Assembly (NCBI GenBank): GCA_003996215.1 | Contig: QJPP01003136.1 | Location: 1-64,000, forward strand | DNA length: 64,000 nt | From: Jaltomata sinuosa | Lineage: Eukaryota; Streptophyta; Magnoliopsida; Solanales; Solanaceae | Direction of reading: 5' to 3' | Shown: positions 20,890-34,461 of the stretch, piece by piece | Layout of the letters: each line of letters starts with the position of its first letter | Numbering within the stretch: position 1 is the stretch's first letter | Notes under the pieces: model-generated | Seen by the model: the letters and a program-made list of their open reading frames with translations, nothing else | Databases searched by the model: none | What the model was told of the DNA's origin: nothing | Program-made: the position numbers and the translations under genes

Positions 20890-22283
20890 TGATACTCCCA
20901 AATTACACCTCCTTTCAGAAGCGTAAGCGGTCGCTGATCAAATATAGAACCCAACAAAGGTTGGGATCGATCCCACAGGGAATATGGTAGGACTATGGTT
21001 GATATGTGTTTACTTGCACTGTTAGCCGTTTATTTTCCTACGAAGGGTTTTTTTAATGTAACAAGTAGTAATTGTAACTAGAATGTAAACAAGTAACACG
21101 TGATAGTTTTAAGAGTTGTAATCAATGGGAGAGATGACTAGGGTAGTGTTCCCCATGAGATCATAACTTAGTAAGGCGTTGTACTTAGTAAACTAGTTTG
21201 GTGCTCAACATGTTGAATCGGTAAGTTAGGTTCACCTAAATCCTTGGTCTGGAAGATAGATAAATTTCACCACACGCCTTGGTCTGGCCGTGGGTGTATG
21301 ATTTACTAACCCTTACCCTGGATCCCAGATTAGCTATTCTCGGACAAGATCAAGCTATCAGATGAGGGTTGGTAGCCTAAAATCTCCGTTGTTAAACAAC
21401 CCTTTTCCCATCCGCCTACCTTCTTGGTCCGGTAAGTAAGGATAAGGCGAGTTCTAACGTTGTGCACCGTTAAAAAGAAATCAACGCAATGGGAAGAATA
21501 ATACATGCATAAACACCGCCCTAGCATACCCAAATACTTTGCCTACTTCGTTAATCATTCATAGTTCCCACAACCCTAGTTGTGGATTTAGCTACTCATG
21601 TTCATAAGTAAACACTCAAGAGTTATTAGTGTGTTCATGATCATATACTTACGATGAGAGATAAAGAAATCCGGAGTCTTGAATATATGAAGATGGAAAT
21701 CAAGAACAATAAACTATGAATGTATTTTTCTCTCAAAACTATGATCACAATGTTCAGAATATGTTTGTAAAAAAGTAACGAGCATAAAAAATATAAAATA
21801 AACCTAGGGAAAGTATTTATAGACAATGGAAATCATGTCCTAACAAAACTAGGAAACTAAACTCGGCAGGGAACACGGGTTGGAATGATGACTCGTCATT
21901 TGGGATGACAGTTCATAGTCTCCTAAGGTCAATCGTGTCTCTGGCTGGTCAACCACTTCTGTCTTAGAAAACTGCTGGTGGAACCACGAGTCGTACTTCT
22001 GAATGATGGCTCGTAGACTGAGTCGTACTTCTCATCCCTTTTTGCACAGTTTCTAGATTTTGGTGTACGAGTCAACAGGACGGGTCTGTGGTCCAGAATG
22101 ACAGACCATCAACTGATCCGTCATATCTGTAGGCTTTCCTTTTTAGCTCGATTTCTGACACATTGCTCTAGGATCCACTTTTCCTGCACACTTAACAAAA
22201 AATATCAAATCTACCAACACAACGCTAAAGAACTTGCGATAATCCTAAGTATTAAGCATCGAAAGTGACGTACTTCTACATCA
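20890..22283 (-). repeat. 5' LTR of the Athila-type element (about 1.39 kb)
   Basis: On the minus strand it starts TGATGTAGAAGTACG (22283) and ends GGGAGTATCA (20890), five bases before the primer site. TGAT and ATCA are matching inverted ends. Inside are blocks with GAGTCGT / GATGACTCGTCATT (21880-22130) like those in the pol-ORF3 spacer. The right end could be four bases further right (22287), because TCACATCA offers two TGAT choices. No second copy was found to confirm the ends. Confidence 0.72.
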
Positions 22284-23819
22284 CATCAAGGCTATTCGGA
22301 AGGGGAAGACACATGAGTGAAGGTTCGTGTTTGCAGTTTGGCCTTGAGGTAGGTTACAGTTTACTTTTCTAGATTGAGTTTAGTTAGATTTTTATATCAT
22401 ATATGTTGCTGGAACGTTAGGTTGGACTTTAGGTAGAATTAGGCTTAAATCATGTGACTTGTATTATTTTGGCCATTTCAGATTATAGATTAGAATTATT
22501 CATGTAAATTTTAGTCTAGAAGCCCGTAGTATTGTTATGCCTATCATATAATCCTTAGCATGCTCTTAGGAGGTTTAGAGGTAGAGTGGTTTCTTTTAGC
22601 TATTTTCATAGTTATTTTCCGTTCTTCCCATTTTATTTTACAGTTGTATGTATCTGCGGGCCCAAGGCCATAGCTGTGATTTGGACGGAGTTTCCAATTT
22701 AATTCTCTTGGTTTGAGGGTGTTTTGCCTTCTTTTTTCCTTGTCATGTGCTATATATTCTGAATGCAGAAATTTACATGCTCATTCTGCATTCTCATGCC
22801 ATCTGTATAGAAAGGAATGATTTTCGAGGTTTTGGTTCCAAACTTAAGATTTACTTTGGTTTCTATGATTTTCGGACCTTAAAGGAAACTATTCTTGTGT
22901 TTATATTGCTTTTGGAAAGGAAAGGAAAAATACAATTCTCTTATGCCGGTCCGAGGGATGTTTCCGTACCTTTTCTCTATTTACTTTCTGTTGATTTTTT
23001 CGATGATCGATTCCGGGCCCTAATGTGTTATTTTGAGTTTTACTTTTATACACATGTTGATGAGTCCGAGGTTAAATTCTGGGCGCCCGATGCCACATTT
23101 TGGATTTTACTTTTATACATTTATGCATCACATCATCATCCCTCATCACATTGCATCATGTTGGAGCATACTTGGATTGTCTGTTCTCTTGGTTTTACTT
23201 TTGTTGTTGCTTTCTCTTCCATTAGCCGATTAGTGTTGAATTCCAGTTTTATAACTAGATTTAGGTGGATTCCTGTAGATTATCTTACTTTCTTGTGATT
23301 TATATTATATATTATCTCTCTTCACTCGGTCGGCCTATGATGTCTACTGGGTACCCACTGTCTTGGTACTCATACTACACTCTGCATCTTTTTATGATGC
23401 AACACCTAGTATGAGCCACCCTTACTGATCCTTCCATCGGTCGAGGCCTGTTATAGTCTGGATCACGGTGAGCTTCCGGTGCCTTGGAGACTTTACATGC
23501 TTTCCATCTATCATTTCTGTCTATATTTTGTATTTTGGATAGACAGAGTCTGTTGTATAGCTACTTCGTACTTTAGATGCTCTTGTACCGGTGACACCAG
23601 GTCCGGGTTAGTTCTTTTGTATGTTTTGTCTTTTTGGTCACTTTAGGGACATTTTTGTATATTTAGTACAGTTGGTATGTATATATGCTATTGGCTCTAT
23701 TTCCCTTATATATTTATATCTTCCGCATTCCTCATATAAATTGCGTTATTTATCTTCCGCTTGGTTTGGGTTGGCTTGCCTACTGGGGGGCTATGTAGGC
23801 GCCATCATGGCCCATGATA
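22284..23819 (+). repeat. Plus-strand LTR remnant, truncated at both ends
   Basis: The 3' half resembles the end of the LTR at 38148-41618: a CCTATGATGTCTACTGGGTA block (23334), a CATACTACACTCT block, a GTTCTTTTGTATG/TATATTTA-rich stretch and a final GCCTACTGGGGGGCTATGTAGGCGCCATCATGG. The corresponding end in the other LTR is at 41569-41596. The Athila LTR abuts it on the left and the minus-strand array on the right. An open frame of 183 codons at 22747 has no resemblance to a protein I know. Confidence 0.7.
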
Positions 23820-26800
23820 GTAATTCACATTACTAACTAACCCGGTTAGCAGGTCTGTCACCCTCAATTAAGACCCTAAGTCAACAATCTTGACACTTAA
23901 CCCTTAGCCAACAATAACAGACTACCTGTGAGTTTTGCGTATTCAACCTCCAAAGTTCCTTACCCTTGACATCCCACCAATTCAGGCACTCACATAATAC
24001 TAGCCTTGGTTCACTAAACCAGTCAAACCTGACTCCCTATAAATCTTAGTCCCTTCAAACTTACCCATCTAGGACCCGTCAAGCAATACGCCTCAAAACC
24101 TCTAGTCATGTGCCTAACTAGCCCAGACATCACCGCTAGCCGGCCTATCACTCTTGTCAAAAATGGAAATTTCAAGTGTACGGCATTAACAGAATACTAC
24201 TAGACAACATGAAACTACCAAGTCCATATGACTATCAATAAGACCGCCAGTCGACAACCGGACTCAACAACCTTATAAGTCATGCCCAACTATGCAAGTA
24301 ACCAGACCACATATAATTATGTAACAACTTGCAACCCACTTGGACCTCCCAAGGATCGCTAGGACATCATCTATGCCATTTAACACGTGACCCCGATTTA
24401 CAGAAGAAACCACCTTATCACTTAAGCACGCCAACTTAGCCCTTCAAGGACTAATATGTATGTCAAGTAATACTAAATCTCGGCCCTCTCAAGAAACTAA
24501 CATGTAATTAAAATCACTAACAGATAAGCCCAGTTCACTCAAGGAACCAACTAGTAATGAACATCAATAATAGATAAGCCCTGTTCACTCAAGGAACCAA
24601 CAAGTGACGAACATCAATAACAGATAAGCCCAGTTCACTCAAGGAACCAACAAGTAATGAACATCAATAACAATAAGCCTGGTTCACTCAAGGAACCAAC
24701 ACACATATAGCTCTCAATCCCGTACAAGCGTAGTACCCGAGCCAACCGTAATAGAACTAGTACCACGCATGGTACCCGAGCCAACACAAATAAGACCTTT
24801 ACCAGGCATGGTACCCGAGCCAACTGATAAAGAACATGTACCAGGCGTGGTACCCAAGCCAACCGATAGATATCCTGTACCAGGTATAGTTTCAGAGCCA
24901 AATAATTAATCTGTACCAGGCATGGTACCCGAGCCAACCAAATGCCACAGACAATCCAATAAACAACAATAATGGACACAAACACACTTGTAAAACCAAC
25001 AAGTAATTAAGACAATTCATTTCACATGGTTGACAACCGGATATCATAAACATTCATCATTTCATTCCCTAAGCCATGTAATGTGCAAACAATACTAAGC
25101 AAAAGTTACAACGCACACACATCGTAATTAGGAAACAATCAACCACCACATGCACGCCGACCAGGTTCATAACCCCTACCTTGATGACTTGTTGGAAAGC
25201 TAACCCCCAGTTTACCATCTAGATACATATAGTCATTTACATCAAATTTTGTACCCCTTTAGAAAAGTAAGCACATTCTAGAGAATTTCTCCCCTGACAT
25301 TAAGGACTTCAGACCCTTCCTGTTCTTTCCATTTCCCCTAAGTAAAACTTTCCCAGAGATCCACTACGACCTAGAAATCCATTCACACGTACACATTACC
25401 GGTTCTCCGAACCTACCCAACAATCTAGTCCTCCTAGAATTTAGCATCAAACATATATGATAACAGGAGAATGGGGTCACATTACCCATAATAACACCCT
25501 CCCCCTTCAGGCAACCAAACAATCAATATGATATCCCTCTAAATTCCATGCTCGAAGGCCTAGGCATGAATTCTCTCATCATTCTACAACAATAATATGC
25601 AATGAAATACATGTCTAAGTATACTCAGTTAAACCTAGTCTACCTGGATGCCAAGCATCTGCTACAGAGGTCTGAACATTAACTTCTAGCTCCGTGAAGG
25701 CGAATCCTGACGGAAAGTGGGCCTGGAATCCATGGGTTTTACCCTATTTGAGCGAGAATCCTTCCTCTCTATTGCTCCCCAACATTAGAGCAGCCTAGGA
25801 GGGTTTTTGGAGCAACCCTCACCTATTTTTAAGTGAAGAGGATAGAATGGAATTATAAAACCCATTTTGGGGTTTTCTGGTCCCGTCATTCCACTATAGC
25901 GACCTAAAACCCGCTACAGTGGCCTCAGCTTTTTCAGCATGGACAGTCTTCAGTAAAATGGTCATAACGTTTTACTCGGGAAGGGGATTAACAAATGGTT
26001 AGTAGCATTGCAAAGTAAACTAAGAGATCTTTATTTTGGTGGGTATTGGGACCCCTAACTCTTTATATTCTAGGAGCAATACTCGTTTGAAGTTGACCCT
26101 AGTTTGAACTTAGCCTGAAACTAAATCTGTAAGGAAAATTTCAACTTAACTTTGTGCTAGGAGTATTGTATGACCTTAGTACATACCAAATGCACTCTCA
26201 TACTAAAGAATTAATCCTAACTCTTATTACGAATGAGATTCATATACCTTTATCACAGATATTTTCAGTAACGATGGAACAAGTCGTTATAATAGATACT
26301 AATTTACCCATCGTTCATCCTCGAAAAATCTCTAAGGCGGAAGTAAAAGAATGATCCAGCCCCTTGAACCTTAATGCTCTACCATGACAGCATAAATATA
26401 TCCTTACGCGAACCACTGAAACTCTCAAATCCCTCGGTGTACCCAAATTAAATTGAAATTTAATTCAATCACGCTCTACCAAGGAATTCCTTTCTTTGAG
26501 CTGCACGAGACCAGTTAGATTACCCCTCTCCAAGTGCTCAAGAAATCCAGGGCCTCGTCGAAATGCTAGATCAAAAGGAATTCAGATATAATGAATAAAA
26601 TAATTTTCCATGCCACAAGGAACCAAAACCTATTGTGGCGACCAAGTCCCGCTATATAGACCTCGCTATAGCGGGAAAGTTCCCGCTACAACGGAACCAC
26701 AGTAGCCCCCTGCATCCCGCTATAGCACCATAGGCGAGGCAGTAACTCCGAACCATCCTAGTTTTGGAAAATTTTACAACACAAAACCTAGATTTTGACA

Positions 26801-27046
26801 TTCCTGACTGACCTCTTTAAGTTAAATGCTATACCTGAAGTTTTACTAACCCAAACTACATTCTGAAAAGTCCTACGGGTTCCTTATATCCTTAGATAAC
26901 ATCAAATCAAGCTAAAATTTACTATACGTACCCAATCCATTCCCCAATTTTCCTAGACCATACCTTGATCAGATTTTTTCCAAGACTAGCCTAACCTTAA
27001 AATTCTAATTCCCAACCCGAGAAATATCTTAACCTGGGCAATTACA
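23820..27046 (-). repeat. LTR copy A (lacks about 690 bp of its 3' end)
   Basis: On the minus strand it begins TGTAATTGCCCAGG (27046) and runs leftwards to 23820, where homology to B and C stops. Compared with copy B it is missing the part corresponding to 28767-29460. It contains four about 62-bp repeats (24500-24705), six hairpin repeats (24720-24945) and CTATAGCG motifs (26640-26720). Confidence 0.85.
24500..24945. repeat. Two adjacent minisatellites in LTR A
   Basis: First, four units of about 62 bp built on GATAAGCCCAGTTCACTCAA then GGAACCAACAAGTAATGAACATCAATA. Then six units built on GTACCAGGCGTGGTACCCGA then GCCAA with variable spacers; the inverted-repeat core is GTACCA/TGGTAC. Confidence 0.9.
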
Positions 27047-28766
27047 CCCTAAACAATGATTTAAAGATCATAACATCACCAAACACTACACCATGTTTTC
27101 CCTTTGGGACATCTACCTTATGACCATTTTCACTAACCAACACACCACTATGGGTTTCATTAAAACATAGATTCTCTACCACCACTTACATTAGTCTATT
27201 TAACCCTCATTAATCAATCATTTATAACCAATAAACTTTTAGTTATCACCCGAGGTCAAGCTATACTTATTTTCCTCACAACTAATTATAACTAGTCAAA
27301 TTAACGACTCAACATGTCCCAATCACTCAAGAAGGAAAAACAACCAAGTATTACCATGATCAATGAGAGGGATATGAATATTTATGAACACATCTAATAA
27401 CCCCATTCCCCTATCCGACCTTACAACTGAGGATCATCAATCATAATCAGGTTATATCATTGAAAGGACCCTAGAAATTTAATTATACCATCCCCAAGGA
27501 ATACTATAAATACATAATTATTGTCATATAATGAGCATACCAGCAATATCAAACAATAAACAGCCAATGACAAGTCACTTTAGTAATCAATATACGGGTG
27601 ACTATTTCTACCAATATATAATCATAATTTCACAAATACCTGGGAACATCGTTCCACCATAATATTATGAGTTCCTCATCAACTACACATTGTCATTAAA
27701 ATGCAAGTAGTTACTCAATCAATAGTAAAAATCACCAAGTCAAATAAAGTCCAATTTTCAAATATAAATGTTATCTCAACCGACAATATCACCCACATCA
27801 CAAAATTAACTTTCATGCCAAGGGCTACCATATTCACTCTTTCATTTACTTACCCAACAATTCAGTCATTAATTAAACCATTAGGTTCTCATAAAATTCA
27901 AATCCAGAATAATTTTTTCTTAAGTCACAATCATAACTTACCACCAAATTTGTTTTTATCGCAATTCCCCCTATCAAGTGATTATAGCCCTTATCCCTGG
28001 TACTTATTCATATACCAACAAACAGAAACATAAATTTCCACAAGTTTATATAATTTTTCCCTTATTATTTTACTAATGATAAGACCATGCCCAGCATTTA
28101 ACAAACTATTTTCCCTTTAAATCACAAAAAAAGAATTCCCTCAATCATTAACACATAACCAAGTTATGACGTTCCACAATTCACAAAATTTACAATGAAT
28201 ATTCAACCAACTACGATTCACATAAGTAACCTTATGCAAAAATTGAAACCATTATGTTACTACCAACAAGACAAGCAACAATCATAGTCAAATTCTATCA
28301 CACACCACACAACACATGGAAACTTGCAACATTCACCTATCAAAGATCCAGAGTTAATCAACCACCTACAAATCAAAAATACATCTGATGTTACACCAAC
28401 AAAGTTACAACCAACCAACTTCATTATAATTCATATGACAATCATAAGTTCATCCCTTATAGACATATACCAATTGGAAACAACTAGGTTTTGAATTGCG
28501 AACTCCTCAAGATACCAATTGAAATCGACTAGATTCCAATTATGATAGTGGAGATACCAATTAGAATCAAGAGATACCAATTGGATTCAACCCATATAAG
28601 CAACTATACAATCGCACGAGAGGAAAGAAGAAGGTAAAAAAATTTCATATTATGTCTCATAGATTCTCGAAGATAAGATGTAGATGTCAATACACCAATC
28701 TGCAGGACTCTACTCAACATTTGCTCTTATACTGGGAAACCAATAACCTAAACTCTGATACCAAAT
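27047..28766 (-). other. Internal region 1 of the array, non-coding
   Basis: It runs from the end of LTR B to the start of LTR A on the minus strand. It holds the primer site at its right end and a short cluster of GATACCAATTGGAA-like repeats (28460-28590), and nothing resembling gag or pol. The stretch before LTR A (TTGTTTAGGG) is a poor polypurine tract. Aligns to 32681-34461 with an approximately 50-bp insertion in that copy near 32770. Confidence 0.8.
28746..28763 (-). other. Primer binding site, tRNA-Met type, array copy 1
   Basis: On the minus strand it reads TGGTATCAGAGTTTAGGT, three bases after the LTR end (28767). The match to the plant tRNA-Met primer site is good over its first 11 bases. 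Confidence 0.8.
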
Positions 28767-31700
28767 TATCATGACCCAACTACCGGGTCGTGCAGACACT
28801 TACTCTAAGCACCTAGATAGGAAAACCCTTACCACCCTATTTAAAATGGGCCTGCAAAAATATTTAAGAAACTTGCAGATTTTCCTTTTATATTTATAAA
28901 CAATTACAAAAACATTGAGTACATCAAAATCTTTTACAAATTCAATTAAAACCTTCCCTAGGAACTAGTCTAAACAGGTACCAGAGCTTCTAAGAGAAGT
29001 ACAATAATAAACAAGACATAACTCCCACCATAGGAGGAGAGGAGTAGAAGCTGCTGGAGACTGTTATACGCATCACCTGAGAAACAACAATTGATCCTGC
29101 AACCACACTATACCCCCCAAAAAAATATAGCAAGAGTAGGATCAGTACCAATAACAGATACTGGTAGGCATCATTGGTGGACCCAAATCCACCGCATACT
29201 ATCATATAAGAATCAAGAGAAATATGTAATATAAGTTACAAAAATCCAGGTCCTTTATCAGGAACCCTTACTACCCAGGTAAATCATCCAAGGACTGTAC
29301 ACAATCTTTCTCAAGACTCCCTACCTCATTCCACTGCCAACTCCACCATTAGCAGGTATTTAACCTTTGTACCCCAGTCATAAAATTCCCCGTATAACAT
29401 AAAGAATCTTCAAGTCTACCCATCTTGCTAAACACTAGAAATACCTCATTTTAATACCATATTTCACATTACTAACTAACCCTGTTAGTAGGTCTGTCAC
29501 CATCACTTAAGACCATAAGTCAACAACCTTGACCCTTAGCCCACAATAACGAACTACCTATGAGTTTTGCGTATTTAACCCCCAAGGTCCCTTACCCTTG
29601 ATATCCCACCGATTTAGGCACTAAAAGAATACTAGCCTTCGTTCACTAAACCAGTCAAACTTGACTCCCTAAGAACTTTTATCCCTCCAAACTCACCCAT
29701 CTTGGACCCATCAAGCAATATGCCTTAAAACCTCTATGCCCAACTAGCCAGATATCACCGCCAGCTGGCCTGTCACTCTTGTCAAAAATGGAAATTTCAA
29801 GTGTATGGCATTAACAAAACACTACCAGACAACATGAAACTACCAAATCCATATGACTATCAATAAGACCCCCAGTCGACAACCGGACTCAACAACCTTA
29901 TAAGTCATCCCTACCTTTGCAAGTAATCATACCATATATAATTATGTCAAAGCTTGTAACCCACCCGGACCTCCCAAGGATTCCTAGGACATTATCTATG
30001 CCATTTAACACGTGACCCCAATTTACAGAAGAAACCACCTGATCACTTAAGCACACCAACCCAGTCCTTCAAGGACCAATATGTATGTCAAGTAATACTA
30101 AATCTCAGCCCTCTCAGGAAACTGACATGTAATAAACATCACTAACAGATAAGCCTGATTCACTCAAGGAACCAACAAGTAATGAACATCAATAATAGAT
30201 AAGCCCGGTTCACTCAAGGAACCAATAAGTAATGAACATCAAAAATGGATAAGCTCGGTTCACTCAAGGAACAAACAAGTAATGAACATTAATAACAATA
30301 AGCCCGGTTCACTCAAGGAACCCACACACATATAGCACTTAATCATGTACTAGGCGTGGTACAAGAGCTAACCATAATAGAACTTGTACCAGGCGTGGTA
30401 CCCGAGCCAACCGATATAGAACCTGTACCAAGTGTGGTAGAGAACCTGTACCAGGCATGGTACCTTAGCCAATCTATAGATATCTCGTACTAGGCGTGGT
30501 ACACGAGCCAACCAATGAATCTTTACCAGGCGTGGCACCCAAGCCAATCGAATGTTATAGACAATCCAACAAATAACAATAATGGACACAACCACAATTG
30601 TAAAACCAATAAGTAATTAAGATAATTCATTTCACATGATTGTTAACCGGACATCATAAACATTCATCATTTCATTCCTTAAGCCATTTAATATGCAGAC
30701 AATACTAAGCAAAAGTTATAATGCACACATATCAAAAATAGGAAACAATCAACCACCGCCTACCCATAGACCTGGTTCATAACCCCAACTTTGATGACCT
30801 GTCCAAGAACTAACCCCCGGTTTACCATCTAGACATATATAGTCATTTACATTAATATTTTGAACCCCTTTAGAAAAGTAAGCACTTTCTAGGGAATTCA
30901 TCCCCTGACATTAAGCACATTCTAGGTAATTCATCCCCTGAAATTAAGGACTTCAGACCCTTCCTGTTCTTTACATTTCCCCTAAGTGAAACTTTTCTGG
31001 AGATCTACTATGACCTAGCAATCCATTCACACATTCACATTACCGGTTCCTCGAACCTACCCAAAAATCTAGTCCTACTAGAATTTAGCATCAAACATCA
31101 ATGATAACATGCGAATCGGGTCACATTACCCATAATAACATCCTCCCCCTTCAGGCAACCAAACCATCAATATGATATCCCTCCAAACTCCATGCCCAAA
31201 GGCCTAGGCATGAATTCTCCCATCACTTACAATAATAATTTGCAATGAATTACAAGTCTAATCTACTCAGTTATATCTAGCCTACCTGGATGAGAAGCAT
31301 CTATTGCAGAGGTCTGAACACTAACATTTGGCTCCATGAAGGAAAATCCTGATGGAAAGTGGGCCTAGAATCCATGGGGTTTACCCTATTCGAGCGGGAA
31401 TCCTTCCTCTCCATTGCTCCCCAGCTTTATAGTATCCTAGGAGGGATTTTAGCGCAACCCTCGCCTGTTTTAACTGAAGAGGAGAAAATGAAATTATTAA
31501 ACCCATTTTTGGGTTTTCTGGTCCCTTCATTCTACTATAGCAACCTAAAACTCGCTACAGCGACATCAACTTTTTTAGCATGGACATTCTTCGGTAAAAT
31601 TGTCATAACTTTTAACTCGAGAAGACGATTAATAAATGGTTGGTGGTGTTGGAAAGATGACTCAGAGATATTTGATTTGGTGGATATTGGTACCTTTAAC

Positions 31701-32680
31701 TCTTTATATTCTAGGAGCAATACTCGTTTGAATATGACCCTAGTTTGAGCTTTGCCAGAAACTAAATCGATAAGGAAACTTTCAACTTAACTTTGTGCTA
31801 GGAGTATTGTATGACCTTAGTACATACCAAATACACTCTCATACTAAAGAATTAATCCTAACTCTTATTATGAATGACATTCATATACATTTACATCAGA
31901 TATTTTTAGTAACGATGGAACATGTCATTACAACAGATATAATTTTACCTATCGTTCATCCCTGAATAATCTCTAAGGCGGAAGGAAAAGAATGAGACAA
32001 CCCCTTGAACCTTAATGCTTTACCATGATAGCGTAAATATAGCCTTATACGAACCACCAAAACTCTCAAATCCCTCTGTGTACCCAAACTCAACTGAAAT
32101 TTAATTTAATCCCGCTTTATCAAGGAATTCCTTCCTTCGAGATGCACGAGACCTGGTAGATTATCCCTCCCTGAGTGCCCAAAAATTTGTGGCCTCATCG
32201 AAATACTAGAGCAAAATAAATTCACACATAATAAAAAAATAATATTCTATGCCACGAGGAACTGAAACCTGTTGTGGTGACCCAGTGCCGCTATAGCTGC
32301 ATCGCTATAGAGGGAAAATTCCCGCTATAGCGGCACCGCGGTAGTGGCATGCCTCCTGCTATGGCAGAGTAGGTGAGGCAGTAACTCTGGAACATCCCAA
32401 TTTTGACAAATTTGACAACACAAAACCCAGATTTTGATATTCTGGACTAACCTCTTTACAGTAAATGCTATACCTGGAGTTCTACTAACCCGAACTCCAT
32501 TTCAAAAAGTCCTATGGGTTCTTTATATACTTAGGTAACATCAAATCAAGATAAACTTTACTAGTTGTACCCAATCCATTCCTGGATCACCCTACCATTT
32601 GCTCAGATTTTGTCCAAGATTAGCCTAGCCCTAAAATTCTAATTCCCAACTCGAGGAAAATCTTAACCTGGGAAATTACA
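28767..32680 (-). repeat. LTR copy B, complete (3914 bp)
   Basis: The only full copy. On the minus strand it starts TGTAATTTCCCAGG at 32680 and ends GGGTCATGATA at 28767, followed by the primer site; the end may originally have been TGACA. It contains the 62-bp repeats (30120-30330), the hairpin repeats (30345-30545) and the CCGCTATAGCGG palindrome (32322-32333). Confidence 0.85.
30120..30545. repeat. Two adjacent minisatellites in LTR B
   Basis: Counterpart of the arrays in LTR A: four units with GGTTCACTCAAGGAACCAA, then six hairpin units with GTACCAGGCGTGGTAC or variants. Unit number is conserved but the third hairpin unit has lost its tail. Confidence 0.88.
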
Positions 32681-34461
32681 CCCTAAACAATGATATAAAG
32701 AACATAACATCACCAAATACTACATTGTGTTTCCCTTTGGGACATCTACCTTATGACCCTTTTCACCCTTCCATGATCAATGCATAAGAATATACCATCT
32801 AGAGTATAACCACTAACCAACACACCACTATGGATTTCATTAAAACATAGATTCTCCACCACCACTTACATTAGTCTATTTAACTCTCATTAATCAATTG
32901 TTTATAACCGATAAACTTTTTATTATCACTCGAGGTCAATCTATACTTATTTAGCCTCACAACTATCTTACAACTAGTCAAATTACCGACTCAACATGTC
33001 CCAATAACTCAAAGATAAATAATAACCAAGTATTACCATGATCAATGAGTGGGACATGAATATTCAAGAACACATCTAATAACCCCATTCCCCCATCCGA
33101 CCCTACAACTAAGGATCATCAATCATAATCAGGCTATCTCATAGCAAGGACCCTAGCAATTCAATTATACCATCCCCAAGGAATACTACTAATCCATAAT
33201 TATTGTTATATAATGAGCATATGAGCAATGTCAAATAATAAACAGCCAATGACAAGTCATTTTAGTAATCAATACATGGGTGACTATTTCTACCAATAGA
33301 CAACCATAATTTCACAAATACCTGGGAACTTCGTTCCACCATAATCTTATGATTTCCTCATCAACTACACATTGTCATCAAAATGCAAGTAGTTCCTCAA
33401 TCAATAGTAAAAATCACTGACTCAAATAAAGTCCAATGTTCAAATATAAATGTTATCTCAACCGACAACATCACCCACATCACAAAATTAACTTTCATGC
33501 CAAGGGCTACCATATTCACCCTTTCATTTACTTACCCGACAATTTGGTCATCAATTAAACCCTTAGGTTATCATAAAATTCAAAGACAAAATAAATTTTT
33601 CTTAAGTCACAATCATGAGTTACCACCAAAATTTTTTTTATCGCAATTCCCCCTATTAAGCAATAATAGCCCTTGTCTCTTGTACTTATTCGCATACCAA
33701 CCATTTGAAACATAAGTTTCCACAAGTATATATCATTTTTCCCTTATCATTTACCAATAATAAGACCATGCCCAACATTTAGCATCCTATTTTCCCTTTA
33801 AATCACATAATAAGAATTCCCTGAATCATTAACAAATAACCAAGGTATGACCTTCCATAATTCACAAAATTTACAATGAATATTCAACCAACTACGATTC
33901 ACATAAGTACCAAGGAATTAACCTTATGCATAAATTGAAACCGTTATGTTACTACCAACAAGACAAGCAACAATCATAGTCAAATTCTATCACACACCAC
34001 ACAACACATGGAAACTTGTAACATTCACCTTTCATAGATCTAGAGTTAATCAATCAACTACAAATCACAAATACATCTTATGTTACACCAACAAAGCTAC
34101 AACCAACCAACTTCACCATAATTCATATGACAATCATAAGTTTCATCCCTTATAGACATATACCAATTGGAAACAACTAGGTTTTGAATTGCGAACTCCT
34201 CAAGATACCAATTGAAATCGACTAGATTCCAATTATGATAGTGGAGATACCAATTGGAATAAAGAGATACCAATTGGATTAAACCCATATAAGCAACTAT
34301 ACTATCGCACGAGAGGAAAGAAGAAGGTGAAACAATTTCCTATAATGTCTCATAGATTCCCGAAGATAGATATGGACGTCAACAAACTAATTCGTAAGGC
34401 TCTCCTCAATATTTGCTCTTGTACTGGGAGACTGGTAACCTAAGCTCTCTGATACCAAAAT
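32681..34461 (-). other. Internal region 2 of the array, non-coding
   Basis: Homologous to 27047-28766 with substitutions and small indels. The primer site lies at 34440-34457. A GATACCAATTGGAA-type repeat cluster is at 34155-34280. No coding sequence was recognised. Confidence 0.8.
34440..34457 (-). other. Primer binding site, tRNA-Met type, array copy 2
   Basis: On the minus strand it reads TGGTATCAGAGAGCTTAG, four bases after the LTR C end at 34462. An extra two-base AG distinguishes it from copy 1. Confidence 0.75.

Larger units (their letters stand above)
10691..22283 (-). mobile_element. Athila-type Ty3/gypsy element, decayed, 5' LTR on the right
   Basis: Read on the minus strand from the right: LTR (22283-20890), primer site matching the Athila tRNA-Asp type, gag from 20757, protease, RT, RNase H and integrase ending at 14998, a 1.7 kb spacer, a third ORF (13323-about 11220) and 3' non-coding sequence. 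This is the Athila layout, in which an extra ORF follows pol. I could not find the matching 3' LTR on the left, so the left limit is only an estimate and the end may be deleted. Sixteen or so in-frame stops and several frameshifts make it non-functional. Confidence 0.85.

Noticed and set aside
22747..23298. A 183-codon open frame in the plus-strand LTR remnant
   Set aside because: Aromatic-rich low-complexity translation of T-rich LTR sequence; no domain and no plausible gene context.
24700..24950. Repeat-spacer-repeat pattern resembling a CRISPR array
   Set aside because: Repeats are imperfect, spacers are themselves related, there are no cas genes, and the arrays lie in plant LTRs in three homologous copies.
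27701..33715. Two homologous 110-codon frames at 27701-28033 and 33383-33715
   Set aside because: They correspond to the same place in the two internal regions. They are antisense to the element, differ by many amino-acid changes without sign of constraint, and match no family I know.
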